A DNA stretch of 64,000 bases from Prevotella sp. UBA5387 (GCA_002407775.1 DHOP01000026.1:61630-125629); one strand, 5' to 3'. Shown: positions 44,225 through 54,022, numbered from the stretch's first letter. Made by a program: numbers and translations. Notes: a model not told the origin generated them from the letters alone.

Positions 44225-45919
44225 ATGATTAATCCTATGCAAAAGAGAAAAATAAATAGGGGGTTGACCTTGCTTGTACTGTTCATGCTGAGCATGTTTC
44301 AGGTTATCGTCACTTCATGTAGCGACAAAGAAAACACAGGAGGCGGTATACCTGAGATTACTGCTGTTAGAGTTCCTAACCCTGCCGCGGCCGATAGTTT
44401 CTTTGTAAAATCCGTTCCTGGACAAGTCATTGTCATTGTTGGAAAAAACCTAGACAACGTGATGAAGGTTTATATCAATGATCAAGAGGTATCCTTTAAT
44501 TCTACGATGAACACTGATCACAGTCTCATTGTAACTGTACCGACAGAGGAGAAGGGCTTCAAGCTCACCGCCTTCAATAGCGACTTAAAAGATGAGATAC
44601 GCGTAGTAACCTCACATGGGGAAACTGCCTATGCCTTCAAGATTACTGCACCCTACCCTTCAATTGCACGTATTCAAGGAAAATATCCCCGAGGTACTGG
44701 AGACACTCTGTTTGTTTATGGTTCTAACCTTGTAGATGTTGAAAAGGTTTATTTCACAGATATCCCTGCAACAAAGCTTGATTCTACTTCTTGGACAGAA
44801 ATTGAAGGTAATACTGTAGATGCCATTAAGTATTTCAGTATTACCCAGAACCATTATCTTGACAATAAGACACAAGCCTATACCACAGACTCAAAGATTG
44901 GCGTCATTACACCGGAGATACCCTATGAAAGTGGAACCATTGTCGTAAAAACCGCTGGGGGCTACTCTTATATGCCTTATTATAAGCGTCCGGGGGTTCC
45001 CACAATCAATTCAATCAGCTCTGATTTCCCAGAGATTGGTGAGGAGGTTGTCATTACTGGCACGGAATTCGTGCAAGTACAGAGCATTACCTATGGTGAT
45101 ATTTCCCTCACAAACGAAGACATGAAAGTCTCTCCATCGGAAGATTCCATTAAGTTTATCTGTAAATCAAAACCAACAGTTGGTAGTGGGTCAACCATAA
45201 CACTTACCACACCTGGTGGAACTGTAAGCGAAGATAACTTCTTCAACTACTCTTTCCTTCTCTTCAACTTTGATGATCTCGGTCTAAATAATGGATGGGG
45301 ACCAGATGCCGTGTATGAAACAGCTACACTCACGTCTGTTCCTTACACCAGTGATGGAAACTATGCCCGCTTCAAGGAAACGCAGAGCCAAACGTGGTGG
45401 GGAGCGATGATTTATTACAAATACTCTGCTGATTCCAAGTTCCCTCTTCCGAGTTATGACCTGATCCCTGCAGATGCATCACTCAATGATGTTTATTTAG
45501 CAATAGAGGTTTACAACAACAATAGTGATTACAACAACGGATTGTTCGGTGGTTATTTGCGCTACTTTATCCAACAGGATGCTGAAGACCCTGTTCCCAC
45601 GAATAACGACAGTGGTAACCCTAATCCGGTAGGTAAGGTTAACCAGTTTGACAATTTCGCCTGGGTGGATTACAACGCTAGTACGTTCTCACATCCATTG
45701 GGAGTCCTCTCTGACATAAATGGTGATCATCCGGTTGGCAAGTGGTATCGCCACGTACTTCCACTCAGTAGATTTGGCAAACTTCAGGGTCAAACCTATA
45801 AGGACTTGGTCAACATGGGACTCAATCAAATTCGTATACAATGCCTCAACCAAACTGTTACAACAGGAAAGGTTGATGTAATGTTTGACAATGTTCGTAT
45901 TTATTATAACAAGAAATGA
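44225..45919 (+). CDS. TIG-domain surface glycan-binding lipoprotein
   Basis: A 564-residue lipoprotein (lipobox VTSC after a basic, hydrophobic signal). It has repeated IPT/TIG immunoglobulin-like modules (about 45-350; GQVIVIVGKNLDNVMKVYIN; GDTLFVYGSNLVDVEKVYF; GEEVVITGTEFVQVQSITY) and a C-terminal domain (about 350-564, FNFDDLGLNNGWGPD) resembling the xyloglucan-binding domain of SGBP-B proteins. Starts at 44201, 44225 and 44237 are possible; 44225 avoids overlap with SusD. It overlaps the GH5 start by 4 bases. It should hold polysaccharide at the surface. Confidence 0.85.
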   Translation: MINPMQKRKINRGLTLLVLFMLSMFQVIVTSCSDKENTGGGIPEITAVRVPNPAAADSFFVKSVPGQVIVIVGKNLDNVMKVYINDQEVSFNSTMNTDHSLIVTVPTEEKGFKLTAFNSDLKDEIRVVTSHGETAYAFKITAPYPSIARIQGKYPRGTGDTLFVYGSNLVDVEKVYFTDIPATKLDSTSWTEIEGNTVDAIKYFSITQNHYLDNKTQAYTTDSKIGVITPEIPYESGTIVVKTAGGYSYMPYYKRPGVPTINSISSDFPEIGEEVVITGTEFVQVQSITYGDISLTNEDMKVSPSEDSIKFICKSKPTVGSGSTITLTTPGGTVSEDNFFNYSFLLFNFDDLGLNNGWGPDAVYETATLTSVPYTSDGNYARFKETQSQTWWGAMIYYKYSADSKFPLPSYDLIPADASLNDVYLAIEVYNNNSDYNNGLFGGYLRYFIQQDAEDPVPTNNDSGNPNPVGKVNQFDNFAWVDYNASTFSHPLGVLSDINGDHPVGKWYRHVLPLSRFGKLQGQTYKDLVNMGLNQIRIQCLNQTVTTGKVDVMFDNVRIYYNKK

Positions 45920-47376
45920 TGAAAAAACTTAGATATCTTTTGTGGTTAGTATTTATATTGTTGTCCTCAGTTCCCATCCAAAGTTGTAGTGATGATGACA
46001 AAACACCCTCGGCAACTAAACTAGAAGTACTAAAAAACAATACCCCTATAGAATCTTTGGACTTTCAGATACCTGCATCATCTATGATGATTGGCATCAA
46101 TTGCGATGCCGATTGGACAGCCACTGTTTCGGATTCTTCATGGGTCAATATATCAAATCATGCTGGTTATGGTTATGATAACAAACTTTCATACATTAAA
46201 GTATCCGTAACTCGTAATACTACTGAAGCACGTCAAGCACAGCTGACAATCACATCAGGAAGTTTACAAAAGGTTATTACTATCAGCCAAGGCGGTGAAG
46301 GACTTGACCCTAACGACCCTTTTGAAAGTTCGTTCTCATTTGTCAACAACATGAAAGTAGGCTACAACCTTGGCAATACACTTGATGCCAACCCAGACAT
46401 CTATACAGTTCCTGCCAATTTTAATGCAAAATCTACCTCCGATTGGGAGACTTCATGGGGGCAACCCGTAACCACACAAGCTATTATTGATGCCATTGCT
46501 GCAAAGGGATTCAACATCATCCGTATCCCCGTAACATGGTATCCCCACATGGATAGTGAGGGCAACATTGATGCTCAATGGATGGCACGTGTAAAAGAAG
46601 TGGTCGACTATGTTATCAAAGCGGGTTGCTACTGCATAGTGAACGTACACCATGATAATGGTGCTAAGTCAGCTGGACGTAGAGACTCCTCTGCTTGGCT
46701 TGTTGCTGATGCGACTCAATATGACGCTGTCAAGGCTCGCTACAAGAAGCTTTGGACACAGATTGCCACAGAATTTCGCAACTATAACGACAAATTGCTT
46801 TTTGAATCTTTCAACGAGATACTTGACAAAAATTACACATGGGGTGATGCTTCTGAGGCGGGTGCTTACGCCGTAGTGAACAAACTCAACCAAGACTTTG
46901 TCGATGCAGTACGTGCAACAGGCGGAAATAACGAGTATCGAAACCTTGTCTGCAATACTTATAGTGCCGGACATACTAAAGCAAAACTCGACAATTGGCT
47001 GGTTCCACAAGACGTTCACCCAAATCATATTGTAGCATCATATCATACTTATGACCCTTACAGCTTCTGTAACGACAACGGACAGTATAACATCAATATC
47101 TTTGATGCTTCTTGCGAAGCTGAGATAGATGCTATGATAAAGCTTACTTCCGATCGTTTCAGTGAATTAGGTATACCCTTCTTTGTTGGGGAATTTGGTG
47201 CCATTGACAACAAAAAAAGCATGGCCGAAAGAATCAAATATGCTAAATATATGATGACAAAGCTGCGAAGTCATGGAACCTCAGGCTTATGGTGGATGGG
47301 TTTATATGACCGCAAGACTAAGACATGGTATGAAAACGAGATTGCTGATGCCCTGATGAGTGTCGTTAACCAATAA
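45916..47376 (+). CDS. BACON-domain GH5 endo-glucanase, surface lipoprotein
   Basis: A 486-residue lipoprotein (lipobox Cys24 in IQSC). A BACON domain covers about 50-126 (SWVNISNHAGYGYDNK; TITSGSLQKVITISQ). A glycoside hydrolase family 5 barrel covers about 137-486: the start YNLGNTLDA and RIPVTWYPH are typical of subfamily GH5_4; acid/base E301 lies in FESFNEIL; nucleophile E426 lies in FFVGEFGAID. GH5_4 enzymes cut beta-glucans, xyloglucan or glucomannan internally. It is the only enzyme of this PUL, so further breakdown enzymes must lie elsewhere. Confidence 0.94.
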   Translation: MMKKLRYLLWLVFILLSSVPIQSCSDDDKTPSATKLEVLKNNTPIESLDFQIPASSMMIGINCDADWTATVSDSSWVNISNHAGYGYDNKLSYIKVSVTRNTTEARQAQLTITSGSLQKVITISQGGEGLDPNDPFESSFSFVNNMKVGYNLGNTLDANPDIYTVPANFNAKSTSDWETSWGQPVTTQAIIDAIAAKGFNIIRIPVTWYPHMDSEGNIDAQWMARVKEVVDYVIKAGCYCIVNVHHDNGAKSAGRRDSSAWLVADATQYDAVKARYKKLWTQIATEFRNYNDKLLFESFNEILDKNYTWGDASEAGAYAVVNKLNQDFVDAVRATGGNNEYRNLVCNTYSAGHTKAKLDNWLVPQDVHPNHIVASYHTYDPYSFCNDNGQYNINIFDASCEAEIDAMIKLTSDRFSELGIPFFVGEFGAIDNKKSMAERIKYAKYMMTKLRSHGTSGLWWMGLYDRKTKTWYENEIADALMSVVNQ

Positions 47377-47382
47377 TATTTG

Positions 47383-47414
47383 CTGTCCGCCTCGATTTAA
47401 GGCGGACAGTTTTA
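47383..47414 (+). terminator. Terminator of the PUL
   Basis: CTGTCCGCC (47383-47391) pairs with GGCGGACAG (47401-47409), followed by TTTTA. Confidence 0.9.
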
Positions 47415-47843
47415 TTATTGACTATCCTACCTCATTTTTTCTGATTCAATATTTTAACAGAATATCTACTCCTCGATCAAAACATAAATCTATTCTTCCA
47501 AACAACCTAATCTCACCAAACGTTACAAAATAATTTCTGAATTTTCAAAGCAGGATCTAATGCAACATGAGTTCGACGAATTTACGTTGTTTTCGGCATA
47601 ATAAATATTTGTTAGACCGAAACCTCTCGAATGTTCATTACGCCTATAAAGAGAACTATCATCATAACAAAAATCACTATATAACATATAAGGAGGCATA
47701 GTGATTAACTGATGAATCATCTCATCTTCTGTGTTTCGAGATAGTCTTCATAATGAGAAGAGTTTGATTCCAGAAGAAAACAATATCGATGAAGAACTTC
47801 TTTGTAAGGAGTTTAAAGAATGATTGCTATTCTTTCCAAAACA
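47415..47843. other. Gene-free gap between the PUL and lptD
   Basis: No credible full gene. A short plus-strand frame (47716-47823, no start) and a minus-strand 65-codon frame (47523-47720) are open but unsupported. It may hold decayed sequence. Confidence 0.45.
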
Positions 47844-50702
47844 CTAATACCATTGCACAGCATTACTATATCCACTACGCTTGTCATATTTCAAGGCATC
47901 CGTTAAGGTAGACGCATTGGCACGGAAAGTAAAGTTGTAGCTGGTGTACGGAGCGAGAACCACAGAGCAGCTCATATTAAAGCAATGAAGATCACGCTGG
48001 AGTGATGCTGTTGTCATAGACATCTTGTTGTTTTCGAAGTCGTATCCACTAGAGAAACTGATATTCCATCCATCACTGATACGCAAGTTACCACTAACAT
48101 TAAGTGTCTGAGTAAATTTATAGGGATATCGCATGGTCTTAGAATTGAACTTACCACCAGTGTTTTCACGCATGGTGATACCATATCCAAATGTAAGAGA
48201 CCAAGGCATAGTAAAAGACATATAACCATCTTCGTCGGTTTTAGCCTTACCGCCACCACCTTGTTTTTTTGCACCTCGCTGGCCTTCAATCATAGTTTCA
48301 TCCACATTGCTCTCAATGTCGGTGTCTACACCCTCGTCATTCTTCTTGTTCTTATTCTTCTCTTCTTCATCACCTCCACCGAAGAGCTTCATGATTTTCT
48401 CGGGATTCAACGTGTAAGATAAGTTCTGTGACATACCTTGGAAACGCCCAAACCTACCATATCCCCACTCTGTATTGTTGCCAATGTAAGGCCTTCCGTC
48501 CTCACCAATTTCATATGCGTATGTTGCAAATACCGCATTCAAGTTAAAGGTATAGCTCTTCCACCATTTAAGACGGATGCGCATACTCAGATCACTCCAT
48601 TTATGTGTTGGTGCCGCCATATTGTATGACATAGAAGCACCAAGTTCATCAATGAGGCTTATCTTCTTAAAACCCGAACTATCCTCATCGCTTTTAATCT
48701 TCATTTCGAGGTTGTTGCTCACATCCCACGAAATACTTCCCGTTCGACCTCTGCCCGGGGCGCTATACAAACCACCATCGTATGGAGAATACTCCACTAG
48801 TGACACATTACCATTAACATCTGTTTTTTGATAGGTATCATAGTAACCATAGCGTCGTGCACCAAAGTCAGGAGCATAACTGAAGCTCATCTGAGGTGTG
48901 AAGACATGGCGAATGGCTTGAATCTTATCACCAAAGATCTTTCTGTTGGGAGTGTAAAAGCCATAAAGTTTAGTACTTGCCGAAAGGCTAAGATTCCAGT
49001 TGTAGAGATTATGGAATCCGTACGTTGTATCCCTAACCTCCACCTGACGTTCCTCATCCCAGGACTTGGTCACCTTACGAGTGGTCATGCGATCCGTCAA
49101 ATTGAACGATGGAGTTAGATTGATAAAATTAAACAACATGAAGTTGGCATTAATAGGGATGTTGTGCTGCATGCCGTTACGCCAGTCTTTAACCAAGTTG
49201 GAGTGGAAAAGCTTATTTTCCTTTGTATTGATAGAGTTAGAAAGCTGTCCCGTATAACTCATAGATATCTTCTCATACCAGCGTTCCTCACCTGCTTGAT
49301 GCTTACGACGAAACGGATAGAAACGACTAATAGAAATATTCAAGTCAGGTAAAGACACCGCTATGGATGAATCACGCATATTCTGAGAAAGGTTTGCGGT
49401 AGAGCTAAGAGACATACCAATACTAGATAATGTAGTGCTCCAACTGACTGATGACGTACGCGTTGATTGTGTCATTGTCTGCGGGTTGTACATGCTGGTA
49501 AGGTTATTACGCTCATAACTTGACGAAGCAAAGTTCACACTTGCCGACAAAGAGCTAAATGGATTGGCCTTTGGATCCTGGCGATGACTCCATTGTAATT
49601 TGAAGCTTTGTTGCTCTTGGTAATCCGGCATACCTTTATCACCAGTCTTGGTGTTTTGCAAACTGAAGAAGAAAGAGCCACTATACTTGTAACGTTTGCG
49701 ATAGTTGGTGGCGGCAGAAATGCCCCAAGATCCCTTGGTATAGATCTCACCAATTAGTTTTAAGTCCCATTTATCGTTAATAGCAAAGTAGTAACCACCA
49801 TCACGTAAGTAAAAGCCACGATTATTTTCGTCGCCATAAGTAGGCATGATAAACCCGCTACTGTAACTCTTAGTAAATGGGAAGAAACCATAAGGAATAG
49901 CCAATGGCAATGGCACATCAGCTACAACAAGGTGCGCTGGCCCAAAAACCACGTCCTTACCAGGACGGACTTTGGCACGTGATAGTGCAATATAGAAGTC
50001 GGGATGATCCTTGTCGCAGGTTGTGTAGCGCCCATGAGCAAGAAACACATCACCTTTATCATTACGCTTAGAAATCTGACTTGTTAGATATCCGTCCTGT
50101 TGCTGGGTGTATGCTTGCTGGACAATGCCCTTCTTCGTCTTGAAGTTAAAAGCCATGGTGTCAGTGTCATACTTGTCCTGCCCCATGGTGAATTGTGGAC
50201 GACCCTTGAGACCTGTCTTCTCTGTTGAGTCTTTGGAACCGGTAGCATGAACCAAACTACTATCAAGACTCATATAGATCTTATCGCTCTTCAGGTTCAT
50301 TGTTTCATAGTCTACCTCTGATGAGCCATAAAGATGAGCAGTGTTGGAGCTAGCTTCATATACGAGAGAGTCCGTCGCATTATATTTTACAGGAGCATCT
50401 ATACCACTCTTCTTACTTTTATTGATGGAGTCAAGGCGGATGGAATCGTCAATCACCTTATTATGGTGATAAATTGCAAGTTGTAACGAATCCATGGATA
50501 AAGTGTCCAGTATGGTATTGGCGGAAATTTGTTCGGTTTTGGATTTTTCCAACAATGAACTGCCTTTCAAGGAATCTTTCACCATTGTGGAATCACCAAC
50601 TGGCTCTTGCAATTGGTGTTCAGAGAAGAGGAATACACTACCATCAGCCATAACAAAAGTGATGGCTAATAACAATAGAGTGATGAAAGATTTAGTCCTC
50701 AT
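47844..50702 (-). CDS. lptD: LPS-assembly outer-membrane protein LptD
   Basis: A 952-residue member of the large Bacteroidetes LptD/OstA family. After a signal peptide and a Ser/Asp-rich spacer, an OstA-like beta-taco domain (about 100-250: YEASSNTAHLYGSSEVDYETMNLKSDKIYM in parts) precedes the barrel. The conserved LPLAIPYGFFPFTKSYSSGF motif sits at the barrel start. It inserts LPS into the outer leaflet. A charged insert around residues 790-850 (EEEKNKNKKNDEG) is notable. The -7 box lies so close to the ATG that the mRNA may be almost leaderless. Confidence 0.93.
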   Translation of the reverse strand: MRTKSFITLLLLAITFVMADGSVFLFSEHQLQEPVGDSTMVKDSLKGSSLLEKSKTEQISANTILDTLSMDSLQLAIYHHNKVIDDSIRLDSINKSKKSGIDAPVKYNATDSLVYEASSNTAHLYGSSEVDYETMNLKSDKIYMSLDSSLVHATGSKDSTEKTGLKGRPQFTMGQDKYDTDTMAFNFKTKKGIVQQAYTQQQDGYLTSQISKRNDKGDVFLAHGRYTTCDKDHPDFYIALSRAKVRPGKDVVFGPAHLVVADVPLPLAIPYGFFPFTKSYSSGFIMPTYGDENNRGFYLRDGGYYFAINDKWDLKLIGEIYTKGSWGISAATNYRKRYKYSGSFFFSLQNTKTGDKGMPDYQEQQSFKLQWSHRQDPKANPFSSLSASVNFASSSYERNNLTSMYNPQTMTQSTRTSSVSWSTTLSSIGMSLSSTANLSQNMRDSSIAVSLPDLNISISRFYPFRRKHQAGEERWYEKISMSYTGQLSNSINTKENKLFHSNLVKDWRNGMQHNIPINANFMLFNFINLTPSFNLTDRMTTRKVTKSWDEERQVEVRDTTYGFHNLYNWNLSLSASTKLYGFYTPNRKIFGDKIQAIRHVFTPQMSFSYAPDFGARRYGYYDTYQKTDVNGNVSLVEYSPYDGGLYSAPGRGRTGSISWDVSNNLEMKIKSDEDSSGFKKISLIDELGASMSYNMAAPTHKWSDLSMRIRLKWWKSYTFNLNAVFATYAYEIGEDGRPYIGNNTEWGYGRFGRFQGMSQNLSYTLNPEKIMKLFGGGDEEEKNKNKKNDEGVDTDIESNVDETMIEGQRGAKKQGGGGKAKTDEDGYMSFTMPWSLTFGYGITMRENTGGKFNSKTMRYPYKFTQTLNVSGNLRISDGWNISFSSGYDFENNKMSMTTASLQRDLHCFNMSCSVVLAPYTSYNFTFRANASTLTDALKYDKRSGYSNAVQWY

Positions 50703-50710
50703 TTAAAGTA

Positions 50711-50718
50711 CAAAAGTA
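50711..50718 (-). promoter_or_regulatory. -7 promoter box TACTTTTG for lptD
   Basis: A consensus box only 9 bases before the lptD ATG, leaving room for almost no leader. Confidence 0.5.
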
Positions 50719-50872
50719 ATTAAATGTTGGTGAACAGCCGAGCGTTTTCTCATTTTTAACGTAGGATCCCATTAATAGCTAATAGCCTACCAACTATTAT
50801 CGAGTATTTTCGAAAATATTATGATTAAGTTATGTGTTGCTTCATTTTAAACTATCTTGGAGTCTCTGTTTT

Positions 50873-51409
50873 TCAAGCAAACATTTTGACCCACTCACGG
50901 AATCGTTCTACTCCTTCTTCTCCAAACTTAGCTAAGCTTCTTTCGGCCTGCTCCACCGTTTTTTCATGCTGAAGGTTAGACTTGCTATAAAATTTATCGG
51001 CATAACAAATAACCTTCTCTTCCATAGTTTCTGGTAGGAAGTCGCGATGAGGAAGAAGAAGATGGCCAGCAATGATACTCTCCGCAGTTAGTCCTGCACC
51101 TGTATGGCGTTCGCAAACACGTGCATGGCCTGGATACCCTTCTTTGCGCATAAGTTCCGCACCAAGAAATCCATGACGAAGGTAATGCTCCTTGCCAAAG
51201 CAGCAGATTGCGGGAGCATCGCAAAGAAAAATGCCAATATCATGTATCATCGCCGCCTCTTCAACAAACTGACGATCCAGATGAAGTTCCGGATGGAGGT
51301 CACACACTTTCAATGCACGTACTGTTACCTGGCGACTATGTATCATCAGTATTTCTTTCAAGCGGTTATCCTGAGGATAATACTTGTCTATGATGATGTT
51401 ATAATTCAT
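50873..51409 (-). CDS. HD-domain phosphohydrolase
   Basis: A 178-residue HD-family protein with the pattern H (MIHSRQVTVRA), HD (AAMIHDIGIF), later His (GYPGHARVCERHTGAG) and a closing Asp (VICYADKFYS), as expected for a metal-dependent phosphohydrolase. The substrate may be a nucleotide but cannot be told. The start MNYNIIIDKYYP lies 2 bases after the upstream gene's stop; the frame's earlier ATG would overlap that gene by 49 bases. Confidence 0.88.
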   Translation of the reverse strand: MNYNIIIDKYYPQDNRLKEILMIHSRQVTVRALKVCDLHPELHLDRQFVEEAAMIHDIGIFLCDAPAICCFGKEHYLRHGFLGAELMRKEGYPGHARVCERHTGAGLTAESIIAGHLLLPHRDFLPETMEEKVICYADKFYSKSNLQHEKTVEQAERSLAKFGEEGVERFREWVKMFA

Positions 51410-51411
51410 TG

Positions 51412-51945
51412 TTATACCTTGTTTTTCCTGATTTGAGATCTTACTGACCTCTTTGCACATTTTAGGCCTGCACTCAAGTCTTCGTTATCTAATATGTCTA
51501 TAGTCAACTCTAACTCCATCAAAAGTTCTGGGTAATGCTGACATTGTGTAAAACTCAGATAAAGACATAATGCTCTGATACCGATAGGGACTGAATTATC
51601 TACAATACACGAGAGGCAAAAGTCGAGGAAGTCTGTCCTTAGATTTTGTTTGTCAAACGATTGTCTCTTAAGTATCGAGAGCAGCAAACGACGCTTTGTG
51701 TTGCTTGTCGTTGCCAAGGCTTCAGATATCAATTCACCCTGTTTGGCATTCAAAAACCTTTCTGCTCTGCCTTTGGCATGACTGAGAATCCACGCGGCGT
51801 TGTCTGAAATACGCTTGTCGGCATCAATAAGCAAGTCATAGAGCTCATTAACCACGCTGATGCCTTCATTTTCTTGCATCCGCATGACGTACTCAGCTAT
51901 GTCTGGCTTATTTATTCTTCCACTTAGTCGTTCACGCAATGTCAT
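51412..51945 (-). CDS. Helical-repeat protein, unknown function
   Basis: A 177-residue all-helical protein with a HEAT/ARM-like pattern (DKRISDNAAWILSHAKGRAERF; SVPIGIRALCLYLSFTQC). I do not recognise a named family. It is probably a protein-binding scaffold. It directly precedes the HD gene with a 2-base gap, so the two should act together or at least be co-expressed. Confidence 0.7.
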   Translation of the reverse strand: MTLRERLSGRINKPDIAEYVMRMQENEGISVVNELYDLLIDADKRISDNAAWILSHAKGRAERFLNAKQGELISEALATTSNTKRRLLLSILKRQSFDKQNLRTDFLDFCLSCIVDNSVPIGIRALCLYLSFTQCQHYPELLMELELTIDILDNEDLSAGLKCAKRSVRSQIRKNKV

Positions 51946-52051
51946 AGCCCCCTATCGATGTCTCCGCTTTATCGCAAAGCGACCCATTCTTGCCGGCAAC
52001 GAACCGTATAAGAATGAGTCGACTTAAATCGTAAAATTTTATCGAAAAGGC

Positions 52052-53824
52052 TTAATGCTCTCGCTCAATATAGGCAATCACATCACCCTTTTGAACCTTT
52101 GCACCTTGCTTTGCATTAATCTCAACGAGCTTTCCACCAAGATCTGCTTTGACCTCAACAAACTCGCCCCATGGTGCCTGAAGATAGCAGAACGCATCGC
52201 CTTCTGCATATTTCTTGCCAACAAATGGCTCTACAGCAGGTGTAGCCTCGCCTTCGCCTTGGAATTCCCAGAAGACTTGTCCCTTCACCGGTGCAACAAT
52301 AGCATCGGCCTTTGCATGCTTGTAAGCAGAAAGTTGTTCAGGCGTAGTGCTTGAACCGAGTTTAGCGTCCTTGGCACTCTGTAAGTCTGCCAAGAAGTTT
52401 TTCTTAGCTTGGCCACTCTTATAATTACGATATTGCTCGGGATGCATAGCCAATTCGAAGAGTTCCTCATCGTCCTTACCATACTCCCAGCCGTTTTCGT
52501 CCATCTCTTTGCGGAAATCTGAAAGAGCATTTTGCAATAAGGTATGAGGATCGGCATTAGTAAACTCTCTGCCTTGCTTCTTTGCAAGCTCAACGAGTTC
52601 AGGAGTAATATCTCCTGGCACTTTACCGCTCTTTCCTAGAATCATACCCCACATAGAATCATCCATCATCACGAAGCGGCCTTTGCCCTGCTCCATAGTG
52701 AGCAGATTCATCAAGGCTATATTCTTGACATATTGAGAGAATGGAGTTACAAGTGGTGGATAGCCTACGTGTGGCCAAACATAAGCCACCTCGTCGAAGA
52801 GTTTGATAAGTAGGTCATCCTTAGACAATTCTACATCGCCTTTCTTTCTACGAAGGTTATTGATAGTATCATGAATACCACCAAGGTCTGACATCATCGA
52901 GCCCATCATACCACCTGGAAGTCCGCAGGTCAGCAACAAAGAACTCATGACCTTGTTCTGTGGATTGATGAAGTAGCCCAACCACTCATCAATAAATTCT
53001 TGTGTGAGAGCACGAGCACGCATATAGGCGTTCATGTTGATCTCTGGTACATCAAATCCTGCATTCTTTAGCATGCTCTGCAAGCTGATAACATCAGGAT
53101 GAACCTTACCCCAAGACAATGGTTCAATAGCTGTATCCAGAATATCTGCACCGTTCATAGCCACCTCCAGCATTGATGCCATGCTTAGGCCAGGACCAGA
53201 ATGACCGTGATATTCGATGATGATATCCGGATGCTTGGTCTTGATCATCTTTGTCAATTTGCCGAGGAATGCAGGCTGACCGATACCGGCCATATCCTTA
53301 AGGCATATCTCTTCCGCACCAGCCTCTATTTCCTGGTCAGCGAGTTTAGCATAATATTCTAATGTATGAACCGGCGAAGTAGTTATACAAAGTGTGCCTT
53401 GCGGTGTCATACCAGCTTCCTTGGCCCAACGTATTGACGGTGCAATGTTGCGAATGTCATTCAAGCCATCAAAGATACGAGTGATATCTGTTCCCTGTGC
53501 ATGTTTCACCTTATACATCAAAGCACGAACATCATCAGGTACAGGATACATTCTAAGAGCATTGAGACCGCGATCAAGCATATGTGTCTTGATGCCAGCA
53601 TTATTGAATGGCTTGCAAAAAGCACGCACTGCATCGTTAGGATTCTCGCCAGCAAGCAATTGCACTTGTTCAAAAGCGCCGCCATTGGTCTCTACGCGGG
53701 AGAAACACCCCATTTCGATGATGGCCGGTGCAATCCGTTCTAATTGATCCTTGCGTGGCTGAAACTTTCCTGAACTCTGCCACATATCTCTGTATACGAG
53801 ACTGAATCGAATTTTCTTTCCCAT
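52052..53824 (-). CDS. OadA/pyruvate carboxylase B-like carboxyltransferase
   Basis: A 590-residue protein. The carboxyltransferase barrel (about 1-270) has metal-site SLVYRD, the carboxy-lysine motif EEICLKDMAG and the metal pair EYHGHSG; a conserved carboxylase domain covers 290-450. The C-terminal 80 residues are a biotinyl-like fold, but where the biotin motif AMKM should be there is QAPWGE, with no lysine. Biotin would have to be on a separate carrier protein. It should act in oxaloacetate decarboxylation or transcarboxylation. The start MGKKIRFS is chosen by family fit. Confidence 0.85.
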   Translation of the reverse strand: MGKKIRFSLVYRDMWQSSGKFQPRKDQLERIAPAIIEMGCFSRVETNGGAFEQVQLLAGENPNDAVRAFCKPFNNAGIKTHMLDRGLNALRMYPVPDDVRALMYKVKHAQGTDITRIFDGLNDIRNIAPSIRWAKEAGMTPQGTLCITTSPVHTLEYYAKLADQEIEAGAEEICLKDMAGIGQPAFLGKLTKMIKTKHPDIIIEYHGHSGPGLSMASMLEVAMNGADILDTAIEPLSWGKVHPDVISLQSMLKNAGFDVPEINMNAYMRARALTQEFIDEWLGYFINPQNKVMSSLLLTCGLPGGMMGSMMSDLGGIHDTINNLRRKKGDVELSKDDLLIKLFDEVAYVWPHVGYPPLVTPFSQYVKNIALMNLLTMEQGKGRFVMMDDSMWGMILGKSGKVPGDITPELVELAKKQGREFTNADPHTLLQNALSDFRKEMDENGWEYGKDDEELFELAMHPEQYRNYKSGQAKKNFLADLQSAKDAKLGSSTTPEQLSAYKHAKADAIVAPVKGQVFWEFQGEGEATPAVEPFVGKKYAEGDAFCYLQAPWGEFVEVKADLGGKLVEINAKQGAKVQKGDVIAYIEREH

Positions 53825-53900
53825 AATTTCGGTTGATTTCCTTGAATGAAAAACCAGCACGATAAAAAGATCGGACTGGCAATTATGATTATTAGACTTG

Positions 53901-53908
53901 CAAAATTA
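53901..53908 (-). promoter_or_regulatory. -7 promoter box TAATTTTG for the OadA-like gene
   Basis: A consensus box giving a leader of about 70 bases. The rest of the gap to tex (53909-54180) holds only two hairpin structures. Confidence 0.6.
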
Positions 53909-53973
53909 GGCAAAAAAAAAGATAATTCGTAGCAAAGCAATGCTTTTTTATGATTTATAAATAACTGTGCATC

Positions 53974-54022
53974 ATCCTAAAGCAAGAAGATACGCCTATC
54001 TTTCACTCTTCCGCTTTAGGAT
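53974..54022. repeat. Hairpin ATCCTAAAGC...GCTTTAGGAT
   Basis: The outer 10-bp stem (53974-53983 with 54013-54022) is perfect; weaker pairing continues inside. No T-run on either side. Role unknown. Confidence 0.55.

Noticed and set aside
47523..47720. Minus-strand 65-codon ORF downstream of lptD
   Set aside because: No recognisable motif, no promoter or ribosome site, and a composition (many Ser, Cys, Tyr, Asn) typical of random AT-rich frames.
47716..47823. Plus-strand coding-like tail (NEKSLIPEENNIDEELL)
   Set aside because: Only 36 codons, no start codon, and no continuation in any frame; too little to support a remnant.
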